From assembly GCA_020851955.1 (NCBI GenBank), contig JADZBU010000013.1, positions 1 through 40,528 on the forward strand: 40,528 bases of DNA, written 5' to 3'. This DNA is from Chromatiaceae bacterium (GTDB taxonomy: Bacteria > Pseudomonadota > Gammaproteobacteria > Chromatiales > Chromatiaceae). Shown piece by piece: positions 7,880 to 18,633 of the stretch; the first letter of the stretch is position 1, and every line of letters begins with the position of its first letter. The notes under the pieces were generated by a model. The model had not been told where the DNA came from. It ran no database searches and saw nothing but the letters and a program-made list of their open reading frames with translations. The position numbers and the translations under genes are program-made.

Positions 7880-8845
7880 CTACAACCAGCCCTTGCGTTT
7901 GACCCAGAGGATGGGGACGACGGCGGCGGCGAGGATGAAACCCAAGGCCATGGGGTAGCCCCAGGCCCAGCTCAGCTCCGGCATGGACTCGAAATTCATG
8001 CCGTAGATGCCGGCGATCAGGGTCGGGGGCAGGAAGATGAGGGCGGCGACGGAGAAGATCTTCAGCAGGCGATTCTGTTCCATGTTGATAAACCCTTGGG
8101 TGGCGTTGAGCAGAAAATCGGCCTTCTCCGAGAGGAAGTCGTTGTGGGGCATGAGTGAATCGATATCGAGCAGCAATTCGGCTCCCAGCTTGCGATACTT
8201 TTTAGGCATCTGGGGCTGACGCATCAGGAAGCGGATATCGCGCTGGGCGTCCATGAGGCAGAGACGGATCTTGCCGATCAGGTCCTCCTGATCAGCCAGA
8301 CCGTCCACGGCATCCTCCAGGTCCTCGCTGCGACGGCCCAGGACCTCCTTCTGGATGTCCGAGAGGGTCAGATAGGCCTGTTCCGTCTCGTCGCCCAGGC
8401 CCTCGACCTTGATCTCCTGCAGGGCCAGGAGTATTTCCAGGGGCTCGGCCAGGGGTTTCATGCCGAGCTTGTTACGACGACGCAGCAGGCGCGGGTGGGG
8501 CAAGACCTGGGAACAGAGGGATACCAGCCGCTCGCCGTCGTGAATGAAGGCGGCGTTGGTATTGCGGGGTTCGCCATCCGGGCGGTGAAAAAAGAGACAG
8601 TTGAGCTGGAAACCCTGATCAAAATCCTGGTGATGGGAGCCCGATTCCAGCTCGTCGAGCTCGCGCATCTTGGGCAGGGGCAGCTTGCAGACGTGCTTGA
8701 CCAGGGCCAGTTCTTCCGGCTTGGGCTTCACCAGCTCGATCCACTGGGCCTCGGCCAGCCATTGGCCCTCAGCATCGGTATCGGCCTCGGCCTCGGGCTT
8801 GAGGCTGACGAGACGGGAATCCTGCAGACGGTAAGCCTTCAGCAT
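7880..8845 (-). CDS. corA: CorA-family Mg2+/Co2+ transporter
   Basis: A 321-residue protein. It has a long soluble N-terminal domain rich in helices, then two membrane helices at the C-terminus. The signature YGMNFESMPE, almost identical to E. coli CorA, sits at the end of the first membrane helix, and the second helix ends VPILWVKRKGWL. These pentameric inner-membrane channels import Mg2+ (also Co2+ and Ni2+). The ATG at 8843-8845 is chosen because the protein then begins MLKAYRLQDSRL like the family; the open frame to 9307 is antisense or overlapping sequence. The ATG lies inside the last codons of the upstream ArsR gene (seven-base ATGCTGA overlap), implying coupled translation. Confidence 0.93.
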   Translation of the reverse strand: MLKAYRLQDSRLVSLKPEAEADTDAEGQWLAEAQWIELVKPKPEELALVKHVCKLPLPKMRELDELESGSHHQDFDQGFQLNCLFFHRPDGEPRNTNAAFIHDGERLVSLCSQVLPHPRLLRRRNKLGMKPLAEPLEILLALQEIKVEGLGDETEQAYLTLSDIQKEVLGRRSEDLEDAVDGLADQEDLIGKIRLCLMDAQRDIRFLMRQPQMPKKYRKLGAELLLDIDSLMPHNDFLSEKADFLLNATQGFINMEQNRLLKIFSVAALIFLPPTLIAGIYGMNFESMPELSWAWGYPMALGFILAAAVVPILWVKRKGWL

Positions 8846-9192
8846 GGGAGTATCTCCGCACCCAGCCCCGTGGGCCGGTCCAGGCGCGCGCGATCCGCCT
8901 CGAAAGGTTCGAGGCCGGCACAACCGCGGCCGATGGCGGCCAGAGCATCCCGTGCCCAGCCAGGGAGATCGGGATGGAGGCGATAGTGAATCCAGAGTCC
9001 CGCCCGCCGGTCCAGCAGCAGGCCCGTCTCCCGCAGGACGGCGAGGTGGCGCGAGATCTTGGGCTGGGGCAGATCCAGGGCTAGGGTGAGATCGCAGACG
9101 CAACGCTCCCCGATCGGCAAGAGGAGCATGAGGAGGCGTAGCCGGGTGAGGTCGGACAGGGCGTGGGTCAGATGTTCCGGGGAAAGGGGCAT
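8839..9192 (-). CDS. ArsR/SmtB-family metal(loid)-responsive repressor
   Basis: A 117-residue winged-helix regulator. ALSDLTRLRLLMLLL is followed by ERCVCDLTLALDLPQPKISRH, then HLAVLRETGLLLDRRAGLWIHYRL, the recognition helix and beta-wing. Cys31 and Cys33 form the alpha-3 CxC site used by As(III)/Sb(III) sensors. Two further cysteines (in GRGCAG and at the last residue) could supply a third thiolate. The expected partner would be an ars operon, but the downstream gene is corA, overlapping by seven bases. Family call is firm; the inducer is inferred and could be another thiophilic metal. Confidence 0.9.
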   Translation of the reverse strand: MPLSPEHLTHALSDLTRLRLLMLLLPIGERCVCDLTLALDLPQPKISRHLAVLRETGLLLDRRAGLWIHYRLHPDLPGWARDALAAIGRGCAGLEPFEADRARLDRPTGLGAEILPC

Positions 9193-9277
9193 AGCGGGTG
9201 CCTGGGTGGCCTGGAGCGAGGGGGGAATTGTGCCACGCGGGAAGCGATCGGCCCAATGGCTGGAGGGAAGGGACGGG

Positions 9278-9299
9278 CCCCGCGGGTAGGACCCGCGGG
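9278..9299. repeat. Perfect GC palindrome in the arsR-htpG gap
   Basis: CCCGCGGGT-AGG-ACCCGCGGG forms a perfect 9-bp stem with a three-base loop, about 86 bp upstream of the arsR start. It could be an operator or part of the htpG 3' structure. No U-tract follows it on either strand. Confidence 0.4.
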
Positions 9300-9316
9300 C
9301 ACGGCATGACCGCTTA

Positions 9317-9348
9317 ACAGGGCGCCGACTCCTGGCCGGCGCCCCTGT
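9317..9348 (-). terminator. Hairpin after htpG
   Basis: ACAGGGCGCC pairs with GGCGCCCCTGT (one bulged C) around an 11-base loop, starting about 20 bp beyond the htpG stop. No run of T follows, so it may be a transcript-end stabiliser rather than an intrinsic terminator. Confidence 0.45.
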
Positions 9349-9368
9349 GGCTCGGGCGATCAGGGGCC

Positions 9369-11306
9369 TCAGCGCCCCGACAGCATCAAACCCGTCATGA
9401 GCTTATTGAGGCGGCCCACGAAGGCGGCCGGATCATCGAGTTGCCCACCCTCGGCCAGTTGCGCCTGGTCGAAGAGGATCAGGGCCAGGTCGCCGAAACG
9501 CCCCGTGTCGCTCTCGGACTCCAGCCGCTTGACCAGCAGGTGATCCAGATTGACCTCCAGGGTCGGCTTGGCGGCGGGGGCGTTCTGGCCCACGGACTTG
9601 AGGACCCGCGCCAGGTTGGCGCTCATGTCGTACTCGCCGACCACGATGCAGGCGGGAGAATCCACCAGGCGGGTGCTGGCGCGCACGGCATCCACCCGGT
9701 CGCCCAGGGCGTCCTTGAGGCGCTTGAGCAGGTCGCCATGTTCCTCGGCGGCCTTCTCGCGCTGCGCCTTCTCCTCCTTGTCCGCCAGGTCGCCCAGGTC
9801 CAGATCGCCCTTGGTGACGGACTGCAGGTGCTTGCCCTTGTACTCGGTCAACGAGGACACCAGCCACTCGTCTACCCGATCCGACAGCAAGAGCACCTCG
9901 ACGCCCTTCTTGCGGAAGACCTCCAGGTGGGGGCTGTGGCGGGCGGCGGCGGGGGTATCGGCGGTGATGTAGTAGATCTTGTCCTGCCCCTCCTTCATGC
10001 GCTCGAGATAGGCGTCCAGGGACTCGGTCTGGTCGTCGCCCTCCTGGTGGGTGGTGGCGAAGCGCAGGAGGCCGGCGATGCGTTCGCGATTGGGGAAGTC
10101 CTCGCCCGGGCCCTCCTTAATCACCTTGCCGAATTCCTTCCAGAACGCCTGATATTTTTCCGCCTCGTCCTTGGCCATGGTCTCCAGCAGGCTCAGAACG
10201 CGCTTGATGTTGGCGCCACGAATGGTGTCGATCTTGCGGTTGTGCTGCAGGATCTCGCGGGAGACGTTGAGGGGCAGGTCGTCGGAGTCCACCACGCCCT
10301 TGACGAAGCGCAGGTAGTGGGGCATGAGCTTCTCAGCCTCGTCCATGATGAAGACGCGGCGGACATAGAGCTTGACCCCGTGTTTCTGGTCGCGGTCCCA
10401 CAGATCCCAGGGGGCGCGCTTGGGCACGAACAGGAGGGCACTGTATTCGTTGGTGCCCTCGACCCGGTTGTGAACCCAGGCCAGGGGCTCCTCGAAATCG
10501 TGGGAGATGTGCTTGTAGAACTCCTTGTACTCGTCATCGCTGACATCGGCCTTGTTGCGCATCCAGAGGGCCGTGCCCTGGTTGACGCGCTCCCACTCGG
10601 GGGCCTTTTCCGCCTCCTGGTCCTTGGCGGCCTCATCCTCCTCCTCGCCGCCGTAGGACTCCTTCTTCATTTCCACCGGCAGGGCGATGTGGTCGGAAAA
10701 CTTGGAGATGATGGTGCGCAGCCGCCAGGGTTCGAGGAATTCCTTCTCGTCTTCCTTCAGGTGCAGGGTGACCCGGGTGCCGCGTTCGGGCACCTCCAGG
10801 GTCTCGATGTCGTACTGGCCGCGGCCATCGGAGGACCACCGCACCCCATGCTCGGGCGCGAGGCCGGCGCGGCGGGTGATGAGGCTGACCTTGTCGGCGA
10901 CGATGTAGGCGGAGTAGAAACCGACGCCGAACTGGCCAATGAGGGCGCTGTCCTTGGTCTGGTCGCCGGTCATGGCCTCCAGGAAGCGGCGGGTGCCGGA
11001 GCTGGCAATGCTGCCGATGGTGTCCATGACCTCCAGGCGGCTCATGCCAATGCCGTTGTCGCTGACGGTCAGGGTCCCCGCCTCCTTGTCCACCTCGATG
11101 CGGATGCGCAGGTCCGGGTCCTCCGCCAAGAGGCCGTCGTCCGTGAGGGCCTCGAAGCGTAGCTTCTCGCCCGCGTCCGAGGCATTGGACACCAGCTCGC
11201 GTAGGAAGATTTCCTTATTGGAATAGAGAGAACGGATGACCAGATCGAGTATCTGGCTCACCTCGGCCTTGAATTCCAGGGTTTCCTTATGGGCCTCTAC
11301 AGTCAT
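9369..11306 (-). CDS. htpG: HtpG (bacterial Hsp90) molecular chaperone
   Basis: A 645-residue cytoplasmic ATP-dependent chaperone, similar in length to E. coli HtpG (624). The N-terminal GHKL ATPase motifs are visible: [20 protein letters not shown] (catalytic Glu37, Mg-binding Asn41), [10 protein letters not shown] and [17 protein letters not shown]. The middle domain includes [16 protein letters not shown], and the C-terminal dimerisation domain ends [15 protein letters not shown]. An acidic insertion ([18 protein letters not shown]) after [14 protein letters not shown] is characteristic of gamma/betaproteobacterial members. It is monocistronic and divergent from pgm. I could not identify a convincing sigma-32 promoter in the 148-bp gap. 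Confidence 0.96.
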   Translation of the reverse strand: MTVEAHKETLEFKAEVSQILDLVIRSLYSNKEIFLRELVSNASDAGEKLRFEALTDDGLLAEDPDLRIRIEVDKEAGTLTVSDNGIGMSRLEVMDTIGSIASSGTRRFLEAMTGDQTKDSALIGQFGVGFYSAYIVADKVSLITRRAGLAPEHGVRWSSDGRGQYDIETLEVPERGTRVTLHLKEDEKEFLEPWRLRTIISKFSDHIALPVEMKKESYGGEEEDEAAKDQEAEKAPEWERVNQGTALWMRNKADVSDDEYKEFYKHISHDFEEPLAWVHNRVEGTNEYSALLFVPKRAPWDLWDRDQKHGVKLYVRRVFIMDEAEKLMPHYLRFVKGVVDSDDLPLNVSREILQHNRKIDTIRGANIKRVLSLLETMAKDEAEKYQAFWKEFGKVIKEGPGEDFPNRERIAGLLRFATTHQEGDDQTESLDAYLERMKEGQDKIYYITADTPAAARHSPHLEVFRKKGVEVLLLSDRVDEWLVSSLTEYKGKHLQSVTKGDLDLGDLADKEEKAQREKAAEEHGDLLKRLKDALGDRVDAVRASTRLVDSPACIVVGEYDMSANLARVLKSVGQNAPAAKPTLEVNLDHLLVKRLESESDTGRFGDLALILFDQAQLAEGGQLDDPAAFVGRLNKLMTGLMLSGR

Positions 11307-11328
11307 GGGGATCTTTACCTTCTGTTAG

Positions 11329-13089
<1,761 letters not shown>

Positions 13090-13106
13090 CGACCCCGGTA
13101 ATGGCC

Positions 13107-13140
13107 GCCGGGGGCTGGCAAGAGCGGCTTAGCCCCCGGC
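13107..13140 (+). terminator. GC-rich hairpin after pgm
   Basis: GCCGGGGGCT pairs perfectly with AGCCCCCGGC around a 14-base loop, 18 bp after the pgm stop. There is no T-run, so it is a weak or Rho-assisted terminator at best. Confidence 0.5.
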
Positions 13141-13146
13141 CCTGAA

Positions 13147-13158
13147 GTTCAATTGAAC
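13147..13158. promoter_or_regulatory. 12-bp perfect palindrome upstream of the serine hydrolase gene
   Basis: GTTCAATTGAAC is a perfect dyad in an otherwise GC-rich gap, 172 bp before the start of the downstream gene. It could be a regulator half-site pair; the regulator is unknown. Confidence 0.25.
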
Positions 13159-13330
13159 AACCAACCCAAGCCCCCTGACCTGGATCAAAAAATTACCCCG
13201 TCCCGGCTTGCCCCAATCCGCACGCGGGGCTATTCTCGCTTTCCTGCCATGCGTGGCCTTGGGCCCGCCAACCCGGTGTTACACCCGCCCCCGCATCCCC
13301 CCACCGTCCCCACAGGAGGCTGCCTCGACC

Positions 13331-14245
13331 ATGAGCGCAAACCCAAGCCGTCGCGATTTCCTCCGGACTCTGACCCTGGGTTCCGCGGGCCTCTTGCTGG
13401 CGCCCCTGAGCCTGACGCCCCTCGCCGCGGCCCAGGCGGCCTCTGGCGGCCTGCAAAGCCGTGTCGTCAACCATATCGCCCGTCTGCGCGCCCAGGGCCT
13501 GATCGGGGCCAGCGACAGGGTCTCCTGGTCCGTCTATGACTTCACCAGCCGCCAGAAGCTGGTGGCCATCAACGAGGACGTGCCCCGCCAGGCGGCGAGC
13601 ATGATCAAGCCCTTTGTCTGCCAGGCCTGGTTCTATCAGGCCAGCCAGTCGAAACGGATCAGCTATACGCCGGAGGTCCGCAAGACCATGGAGCGCATGA
13701 TCCGCTCCAGTTGCAACAAGTCCACCAACCGCCTCATGACCCTGGTCAGCCAGAACGCCGGCAACCGGGGGCCCGGGGACGTGGAGCGGGTACTCAAGCA
13801 GAACGCCCCCCAGATCTTTCAGGACACCCGCATCGTCGAGCAGATCCCGGCGGGCGGACGCACCTACCGCAACCTGGCCTCCGCCGGCGATTACGGCCGC
13901 TTCCTGGAGGCCTTCTGGCGTAACCAGTTGCCCTACGCCGACGAGATGCGCGCCCTCCTCTCCCTGTCCAATCGCGATCGTATCGTCGATGGCGTGGACT
14001 CCATGCCGGACAATGTCCGCGTTTACGACAAAACGGGTTCCACCGCCATGCTTTGTGGCGACATGGGCATCGTGGTGGCGCCGGGCGAGAACGGCGGCAG
14101 TTACCCCTACACCTTCGTCGCCATCATCGAAAGTCCGGTCGCCGTCAAAAAGTATTACGGCTGGATGAAGCAGCGCGGCAACGCCATCCGCTCCGTCTCC
14201 AACCTGGTTTATCAGGACCTGAAGGATCGCTATCAGTTGGCCTGA
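13331..14245 (+). CDS. Tat-exported class A beta-lactamase-like serine hydrolase
   Basis: A 304-residue protein. It has a twin-arginine signal (SRRDFLRTLTLGSAGLLLAP) and a cleavage region near AAAQA. The penicillin-recognising fold motifs are present: S90-M-I-K93 (nucleophile and general base), S127-C-N129 and K234-T-G236. I see no class A omega-loop E-x-x-L-N motif, so the protein may bind or cleave peptidoglycan-like peptides rather than hydrolyse beta-lactams. AGGAGG at 13314-13319 precedes the chosen ATG; an upstream in-frame start at 13208 would place the Tat signal internally and is rejected. It stands alone between pgm and a convergent polysaccharide operon. The fold is firm, the substrate unknown. 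Confidence 0.85.
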   Translation: MSANPSRRDFLRTLTLGSAGLLLAPLSLTPLAAAQAASGGLQSRVVNHIARLRAQGLIGASDRVSWSVYDFTSRQKLVAINEDVPRQAASMIKPFVCQAWFYQASQSKRISYTPEVRKTMERMIRSSCNKSTNRLMTLVSQNAGNRGPGDVERVLKQNAPQIFQDTRIVEQIPAGGRTYRNLASAGDYGRFLEAFWRNQLPYADEMRALLSLSNRDRIVDGVDSMPDNVRVYDKTGSTAMLCGDMGIVVAPGENGGSYPYTFVAIIESPVAVKKYYGWMKQRGNAIRSVSNLVYQDLKDRYQLA

Positions 14246-14300
14246 GGTAGTCCGCTGGGGTTACCGGCCTTACCGAACGCACCTGTGTGTGTGGGTTTCA

Positions 14301-14400
14301 GGGTCGGGTGACGGCGATTGGGGGACGCCGTGAATACTTCCCTGTAGGCTTGGCGACAGCATCCCTGCTGTCGACACCACCAATCGCCGCCACCCGACCC
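14301..14400 (+). repeat. REP-type palindromic element, copy 1
   Basis: A 100-bp element whose ends pair: GGGTCGGGTG-A-CGGCGATTGG with CCAATCGCCG-C-CACCCGACCC. The core carries GACGCCGTGAATAC, then CTGTAGG, then the hairpin CGACAGCA-TCCC-TGCTGTCG. A GTAG just before a hairpin is the hallmark of REP sequences moved by RAYT transposases. It lies between two convergent genes. Related copies are at 26719, 28928 and 35651. Confidence 0.9.
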
Positions 14401-14434
14401 TGCTGGCGTAGGCCGAAATTCACCGGCACTGGGT

Positions 14435-14460
14435 ATAACGTTGGTATCAAGGCTCAAAGC
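14435..14460 (+). repeat. 26-bp direct repeat, outer copy of the asnB 3' end
   Basis: ATAACG-N3-GTATCAAGGCTCAAAGC is repeated 63 bp further on at 14498-14523, where it forms the last codons and stop of the asnB-like gene. This copy is a short tandem duplication left outside the gene. Confidence 0.7.
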
Positions 14461-14497
14461 TCGGCCTGGGTGGCGGCCCGGGCGGCGGCGGCCGCTA

Positions 14498-14523
14498 ATA
14501 ACGCCAGTATCAAGGCTCAAAGC
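14498..14523 (+). repeat. 26-bp direct repeat, copy inside the asnB 3' end
   Basis: Second copy of the 14435-14460 sequence. It contains the TGA stop (14510-14512) and last codons of the leftward asnB-like gene. Confidence 0.7.
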
Positions 14524-16348
14524 CCCTCAGATCGCGGATCAACTCCAGGGGGTCGGTCAGGGCCGCCGGTCGCTCCGCGAAGCCCTGCCGCAGAAAGCGG
14601 GTCCAGATCACAAACTGGATGATGGCCCACAGCATGGCGCTACCGTTGCGCGTGTCCCGGCAGCGGCCGATCAAGGCCCGCACCCCCTCCGGCCTGAACC
14701 AGGGCCGCAGCACCGGATGATCCGGGAGTAGGGTGTTCAATTGGCCTAGCAGGTCAGCCCCCATCCAGTCACCCATGGGGACATAGAACCCGCGCTTACG
14801 GGCGAACAGATAATCCTCGGGTATATCGCGCAGGGCCCAGCGCTTGAGAAAGAGCTTGCCGACCCGCCCCGAGACCTTCAGCTTGTCGGGCAGCCCCAGG
14901 CCAAATTCCACCAGGCGATGATCGAGGAAGGGCACCCGGCCCTCCAGGCCCCAGGCCATCATCATGCGATCCGCCTTGACCAGCAGGTTGTCCGGCAGCG
15001 CCTGGGTCAGATCGATGTACTGCCGGCGCTGGAGGTCACTCCAGGCCGCGGGCGTTTGCCGCCAGCCCTCGATCACCAACTGCCTGACCTGCGCTAACTG
15101 GGCCCGCATCTCGGGGGTAAACAATTTTCGTGGCCACTCACCCCGAAAGGTGCCGCGGGTCCGAAAACCCAGGGAACCGGGCGCCAGGAGATTCTTGAAC
15201 CAGGATTCCAGGGGCGAGCTGCGATAGCGGCCATAGCCCGCGAAGACCTCGTCGCCGCCCTCGCCGGAAAATACCACCTTCAGCTCCTGACCGGCGGCCT
15301 GGGCGAGCAGGGCCGTGGGCATGTTGGCGTTGTCCCGCATCAGCTCGTCCGCCGCCCAGATGGTGAGGGGAAAAGTCTGGAAGATATCACGGGCGCTGGG
15401 GCGGATCTCCCGATGCTGGCTGCCGAAACGCCGTGAAATCGCCTGGGCCAGGGGGAGTTCGTCCTTGACCGAGGTCCCCGGGAAGCCCACGGAGAAGGTA
15501 CGGATGGCTTGATCGGCATGCTGGCTCAACTGGGCCAAGAGGACGGCGGAATCCACGCCCCCGGACAGGAAGAGCCCGAAGGGCACATCCGAACGCATAT
15601 GTTGGGTGATGGCCAATTCCATGAGGGCATCGAAGCGGGTCGCGGCCTCCTCGAAACCCAGGTCCAGGGTTTGCACCTGGAGGGGCGACCAGTAGCGAAA
15701 GCGGCGCGCGATGCGGCCCTGCTCGATCCAGACGCTTTCACCGGGCAACACCCGCTCCACCCCTTGCAGCAGGGTGGTCGCCCCCGCGGCAAACTGGGTC
15801 TGGAGATAACGGGCCAGCCCCAGGGCATCGATGTGGGGGGGGCTGTCCAGGAGCGGCAGCAGGCCCTTGATCTCCGAGGCAAAGGCCACGCCACGGCCAC
15901 TCTCGGCCAGGAAGAGGGGCTTGATGCCGAGGCGGTCCCGGGCCAGGATCAGGCGGTCATGGGCACTGTCGAAGAGGGCGAAGGCGAACATACCCAGGAT
16001 GTGCTCCAGGAAATGCTCACCGTATTCCCGGTAGGCGTGCAGGATCACCTCGCTGTCGGAATGGGTGAGAAAGCGGTGCCCCCGGGCCTCCAGCAGGGCG
16101 CGCAACTCGATGAAGTTGTAGATCTCGCCGTTGGCGATCAGGGTGAGGCTGCCGTCGGCGGTCTTGAGGGGTTGATGCCCGCCGGCCAGATCGATGATCG
16201 ACAGCCGGGTGTGCCCCATGCCGAAATGACCCGAGACAAAGGTCCCCTGGTCATCGGGTCCGCGATGGGCCAGCCGCGCCACGGCGGTCTCCAGAGCCGC
16301 GATCGGGACGGGAGCGCTACGATTGAAGAGGCCGACGATGCCGCACAT
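14510..16348 (-). CDS. asnB: Asparagine synthase (glutamine-hydrolysing)-like amidotransferase of the polysaccharide operon
   Basis: A 612-residue protein. The start is placed so that the glutaminase nucleophile is Cys2 (MCGIVGLFNRSAP); the frame extends to 16420, but that would bury the cysteine. The N-terminal Ntn domain contains RLAHRGPDDQGTF, RLSIIDLAGGHQPL and NGEIYNF. The synthetase domain has the PP-loop FLSGGVDSAVLLAQL and FSGEGGDEVFAGYGRYR. It is the last gene of the leftward cluster, 13 bp after a glycosyltransferase. In such clusters AsnB-like enzymes often amidate sugar carboxyls or precursors rather than make free asparagine, so the biological substrate is open. The C-terminal codons lie in a short direct repeat. 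Confidence 0.9.
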   Translation of the reverse strand: MCGIVGLFNRSAPVPIAALETAVARLAHRGPDDQGTFVSGHFGMGHTRLSIIDLAGGHQPLKTADGSLTLIANGEIYNFIELRALLEARGHRFLTHSDSEVILHAYREYGEHFLEHILGMFAFALFDSAHDRLILARDRLGIKPLFLAESGRGVAFASEIKGLLPLLDSPPHIDALGLARYLQTQFAAGATTLLQGVERVLPGESVWIEQGRIARRFRYWSPLQVQTLDLGFEEAATRFDALMELAITQHMRSDVPFGLFLSGGVDSAVLLAQLSQHADQAIRTFSVGFPGTSVKDELPLAQAISRRFGSQHREIRPSARDIFQTFPLTIWAADELMRDNANMPTALLAQAAGQELKVVFSGEGGDEVFAGYGRYRSSPLESWFKNLLAPGSLGFRTRGTFRGEWPRKLFTPEMRAQLAQVRQLVIEGWRQTPAAWSDLQRRQYIDLTQALPDNLLVKADRMMMAWGLEGRVPFLDHRLVEFGLGLPDKLKVSGRVGKLFLKRWALRDIPEDYLFARKRGFYVPMGDWMGADLLGQLNTLLPDHPVLRPWFRPEGVRALIGRCRDTRNGSAMLWAIIQFVIWTRFLRQGFAERPAALTDPLELIRDLRGFEP

Positions 16349-16361
16349 GAGGCTATTCCAC

Positions 16362-17480
16362 TTAAAGGGGTCGAAGGTTGAGCGCCCGGACATAGGCGCT
16401 GGTGGCATTCTCGATTTCATAGGGCCAGGCGGCCTGCCTCAGGAAATCCGGGGCCGGCGGATCGCGCAGGGTCGCCAGCATGGCGGCCGCCAGGGCCTGG
16501 TGATCACCCACGGGCACCAGGGGCCCAAACTTGCCGTCTTGCAGTATCTCCCGGGGCCCGCTGGGACAGTCCGTCGCTACCGCCGGTACCCCCACGGCCA
16601 GGGCCTCGATCAGGGCAAACCCGAGCCCTTCCAACGTCGAGGTGAAGGCGAAGAGGCTGGCCTGGGCCAGATAATCCAGGGGCGCCGCTACGAAACCCGG
16701 CAGATCCAGAACCGCGGCGATGCCCAGTTCCCGGGCCAGGGCCAGGAGCGAGTCGCGATCCTTGCCGCGCCCCAGGATCATGAGGCGCGAGGTATAGTCC
16801 CGCTGGATCAGGGCAAAGGCGCGCATCAGGGTCGGAAAATCCTTCCGCTCGCACAATTCCCCGAGCCCCATGATGATGGGTGGACCGCCATCGCCGAACC
16901 AGGGGTGCCGGGGCGGCGGGCAGCGGCCGGCGAAGACCGAGGCGGGCACCACCGGGCAGGGCACAACCTCGATCAGGTCGCGGGCAAGGCCGGTGTAAGC
17001 GGCCATGTCCTCGGCCACCCCCTGGGAGGTCACGATGACCCTGTCGGCATAGGGATAGAGCCTGCCCGTCGACAGGCGCGTCTTGAGGGCATGGAACCAG
17101 CCGCGGCGGGCGCAATCGATGGAGAGGGTCGTGCCCGTGCCCACCGCGAGAAAGGTGCTGGGGCGTGCCAGGCCCTGGGCCAGGGCGCGGGCCAGGATGG
17201 CGGTGTGATTGATGCGGTCCTTGTCGCAATAGAGGCTCCTGGGCCGCTCGCGGCGCAGATAGCGGACGACCGCCGGCACACTGGAGTAGGCGTGGGCCGT
17301 CCCCAGCTCGATGATGCGCACCCCCTCCGGAACCTCCTGGAAGTCCGGCCCATGCTTATGCACCTTGAGCACGTCCACCCGGTAGCCCCGACGGGCCAGG
17401 GCCGGGACCAGATTCCGGGCCAGCCGGTCCACGCCGCTGTGGCCGGAGGTGGCAAAAAATAGCGCGAGATCAATCCCCAT
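16362..17480 (-). CDS. GT4-family glycosyltransferase
   Basis: A 372-residue GT-B glycosyltransferase. The acceptor half opens with LALFFATSGHSGVDRLARNL (G-x-x-R-x-x-x-N). The donor half includes GLGELCERKDFPTLMRAFAL, MILGRGKDRDSLLALAREL and the E-x7-E motif EGLGFALIEALAVGVPAVAT, followed by GPREIL. No membrane segment is seen, so it works at the cytoplasmic face. It follows another GT4 gene after about 50 bp and precedes asnB by 13 bp. Sugar and linkage cannot be read from sequence. Confidence 0.9.
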   Translation of the reverse strand: MGIDLALFFATSGHSGVDRLARNLVPALARRGYRVDVLKVHKHGPDFQEVPEGVRIIELGTAHAYSSVPAVVRYLRRERPRSLYCDKDRINHTAILARALAQGLARPSTFLAVGTGTTLSIDCARRGWFHALKTRLSTGRLYPYADRVIVTSQGVAEDMAAYTGLARDLIEVVPCPVVPASVFAGRCPPPRHPWFGDGGPPIIMGLGELCERKDFPTLMRAFALIQRDYTSRLMILGRGKDRDSLLALARELGIAAVLDLPGFVAAPLDYLAQASLFAFTSTLEGLGFALIEALAVGVPAVATDCPSGPREILQDGKFGPLVPVGDHQALAAAMLATLRDPPAPDFLRQAAWPYEIENATSAYVRALNLRPL

Positions 17481-17529
17481 TCAGGGCATCCGGTGGTGGT
17501 GTTTGAAAAAGGGGGACGGGGATCGGCGC

Positions 17530-18633
17530 CTACTTGAGGAGGCCCGCGAAGAAGTCCAGATAGGCCCGCGAGGCCGCCTCGCGACCAAAGGGCCGGGTCG
17601 CCCGAGCCAAGGCCTCGAGATCGGGACGGCTGTCGAGCGCCGCCTGCAGCGCCCGGGCCAGGGCCTCGTCATCCCCTACCGGCACCAGCCCACCCAAGTC
17701 GCCGCCACGGAGCAGGTCGCGGATCCCCTCGGTGCATTCCGTCGCGACCACCGGCGTCCCCAGGGCCATGGCCTCCACCAGCACATTGCCCAGCCCCTCG
17801 CGCACCGAGGAGAGGGCGAGCACCCGGCAGCGGGCCATAAAGGGGAAGGGGTTGGCGACGAAACCCAGGAGATCGACCCGATCCGCGATCCCCAGGCGCG
17901 CGGCCAGCTGCTCGAGGCGCCCCCGTTCCTTGCCCTCGCCCAGGATGAGCAGCCGGGCGTCGCGCCCCTGAGCCAGCCTGGCGAAGGCGCGCAGCAGGGT
18001 CGGGAAGTCCTTGACCTTGCGTAACCCCCCCACCGCCATCACCACCGGCGGCTGGCCCGGGGCCAGCCAGGGATGCTCGCAAGGCGCCGCCGCCAGGGTC
18101 GCGAGGTCCGGCGGAATGATGGGGTTGTGCAGGACGGCGATCGGCACGCCGCGAATGCGGAAATAGTCACGCAGATCCCGGGCCACATGGGCCGTCAGGG
18201 CGGTGATGCCATCGAGTTGCCCGTAGGCCCGACGGATCTGCCGCGTCTCCCGCAGAGTCTTGAGGAAGTTCCAGCGGTGGGCCGCGAAGCGCCCGGACAG
18301 GAGGGTGCCTACGGCGGCGACCAGGCGGGTCTCCAGCCCCAGGAGGCGCTTGACCGCCAGGGCCGCGAAATCGTCGGAGAGTTTGCCCGTCAGAAGGATC
18401 GGTGGTTGCTGCTGGGGCAGATAGATGCGCAGCAGGTTAGTGGGATCGCCCACCACCGGGATGACGCACACGCCCTGGCCTAACTCCTGGAGGTAGGGGT
18501 GATCCGGATTGCCGACCATGAAATGGACCTCGACCCCCAGGTCCGCCAGGCCCGCGGCCAGGCTGGTGAAATTGCGCTCCACCCCCCCGTCCTCGAAGTC
18601 ACTCACCAGCAGGGCGATTTTGGCGATTTTCAT
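17530..18633 (-). CDS. GT4-family glycosyltransferase
   Basis: A 367-residue GT-B enzyme. It starts MKIAKIALLVSDFEDGGVER (the G-G-V-E-R/N acceptor loop). Its donor half has VVMAVGGLRKVKDFPTLLRA, LLILGEGKERGRLEQLAARL and the E-x7-E motif EGLGNVLVEAMALGTPVVAT. The ATG overlaps the stop of the upstream ligase/polymerase gene (ATGA at 18630-18633), so translation is coupled. It belongs to the same surface-polysaccharide operon as its neighbours. Confidence 0.9.
   Translation of the reverse strand: MKIAKIALLVSDFEDGGVERNFTSLAAGLADLGVEVHFMVGNPDHPYLQELGQGVCVIPVVGDPTNLLRIYLPQQQPPILLTGKLSDDFAALAVKRLLGLETRLVAAVGTLLSGRFAAHRWNFLKTLRETRQIRRAYGQLDGITALTAHVARDLRDYFRIRGVPIAVLHNPIIPPDLATLAAAPCEHPWLAPGQPPVVMAVGGLRKVKDFPTLLRAFARLAQGRDARLLILGEGKERGRLEQLAARLGIADRVDLLGFVANPFPFMARCRVLALSSVREGLGNVLVEAMALGTPVVATECTEGIRDLLRGGDLGGLVPVGDDEALARALQAALDSRPDLEALARATRPFGREAASRAYLDFFAGLLK

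Noticed and set aside
8846-9307. Upstream in-frame extension of corA
   Set aside because: The added residues are Pro/Arg/Gly-rich and lie over arsR; family members begin at the ATG at 8845.
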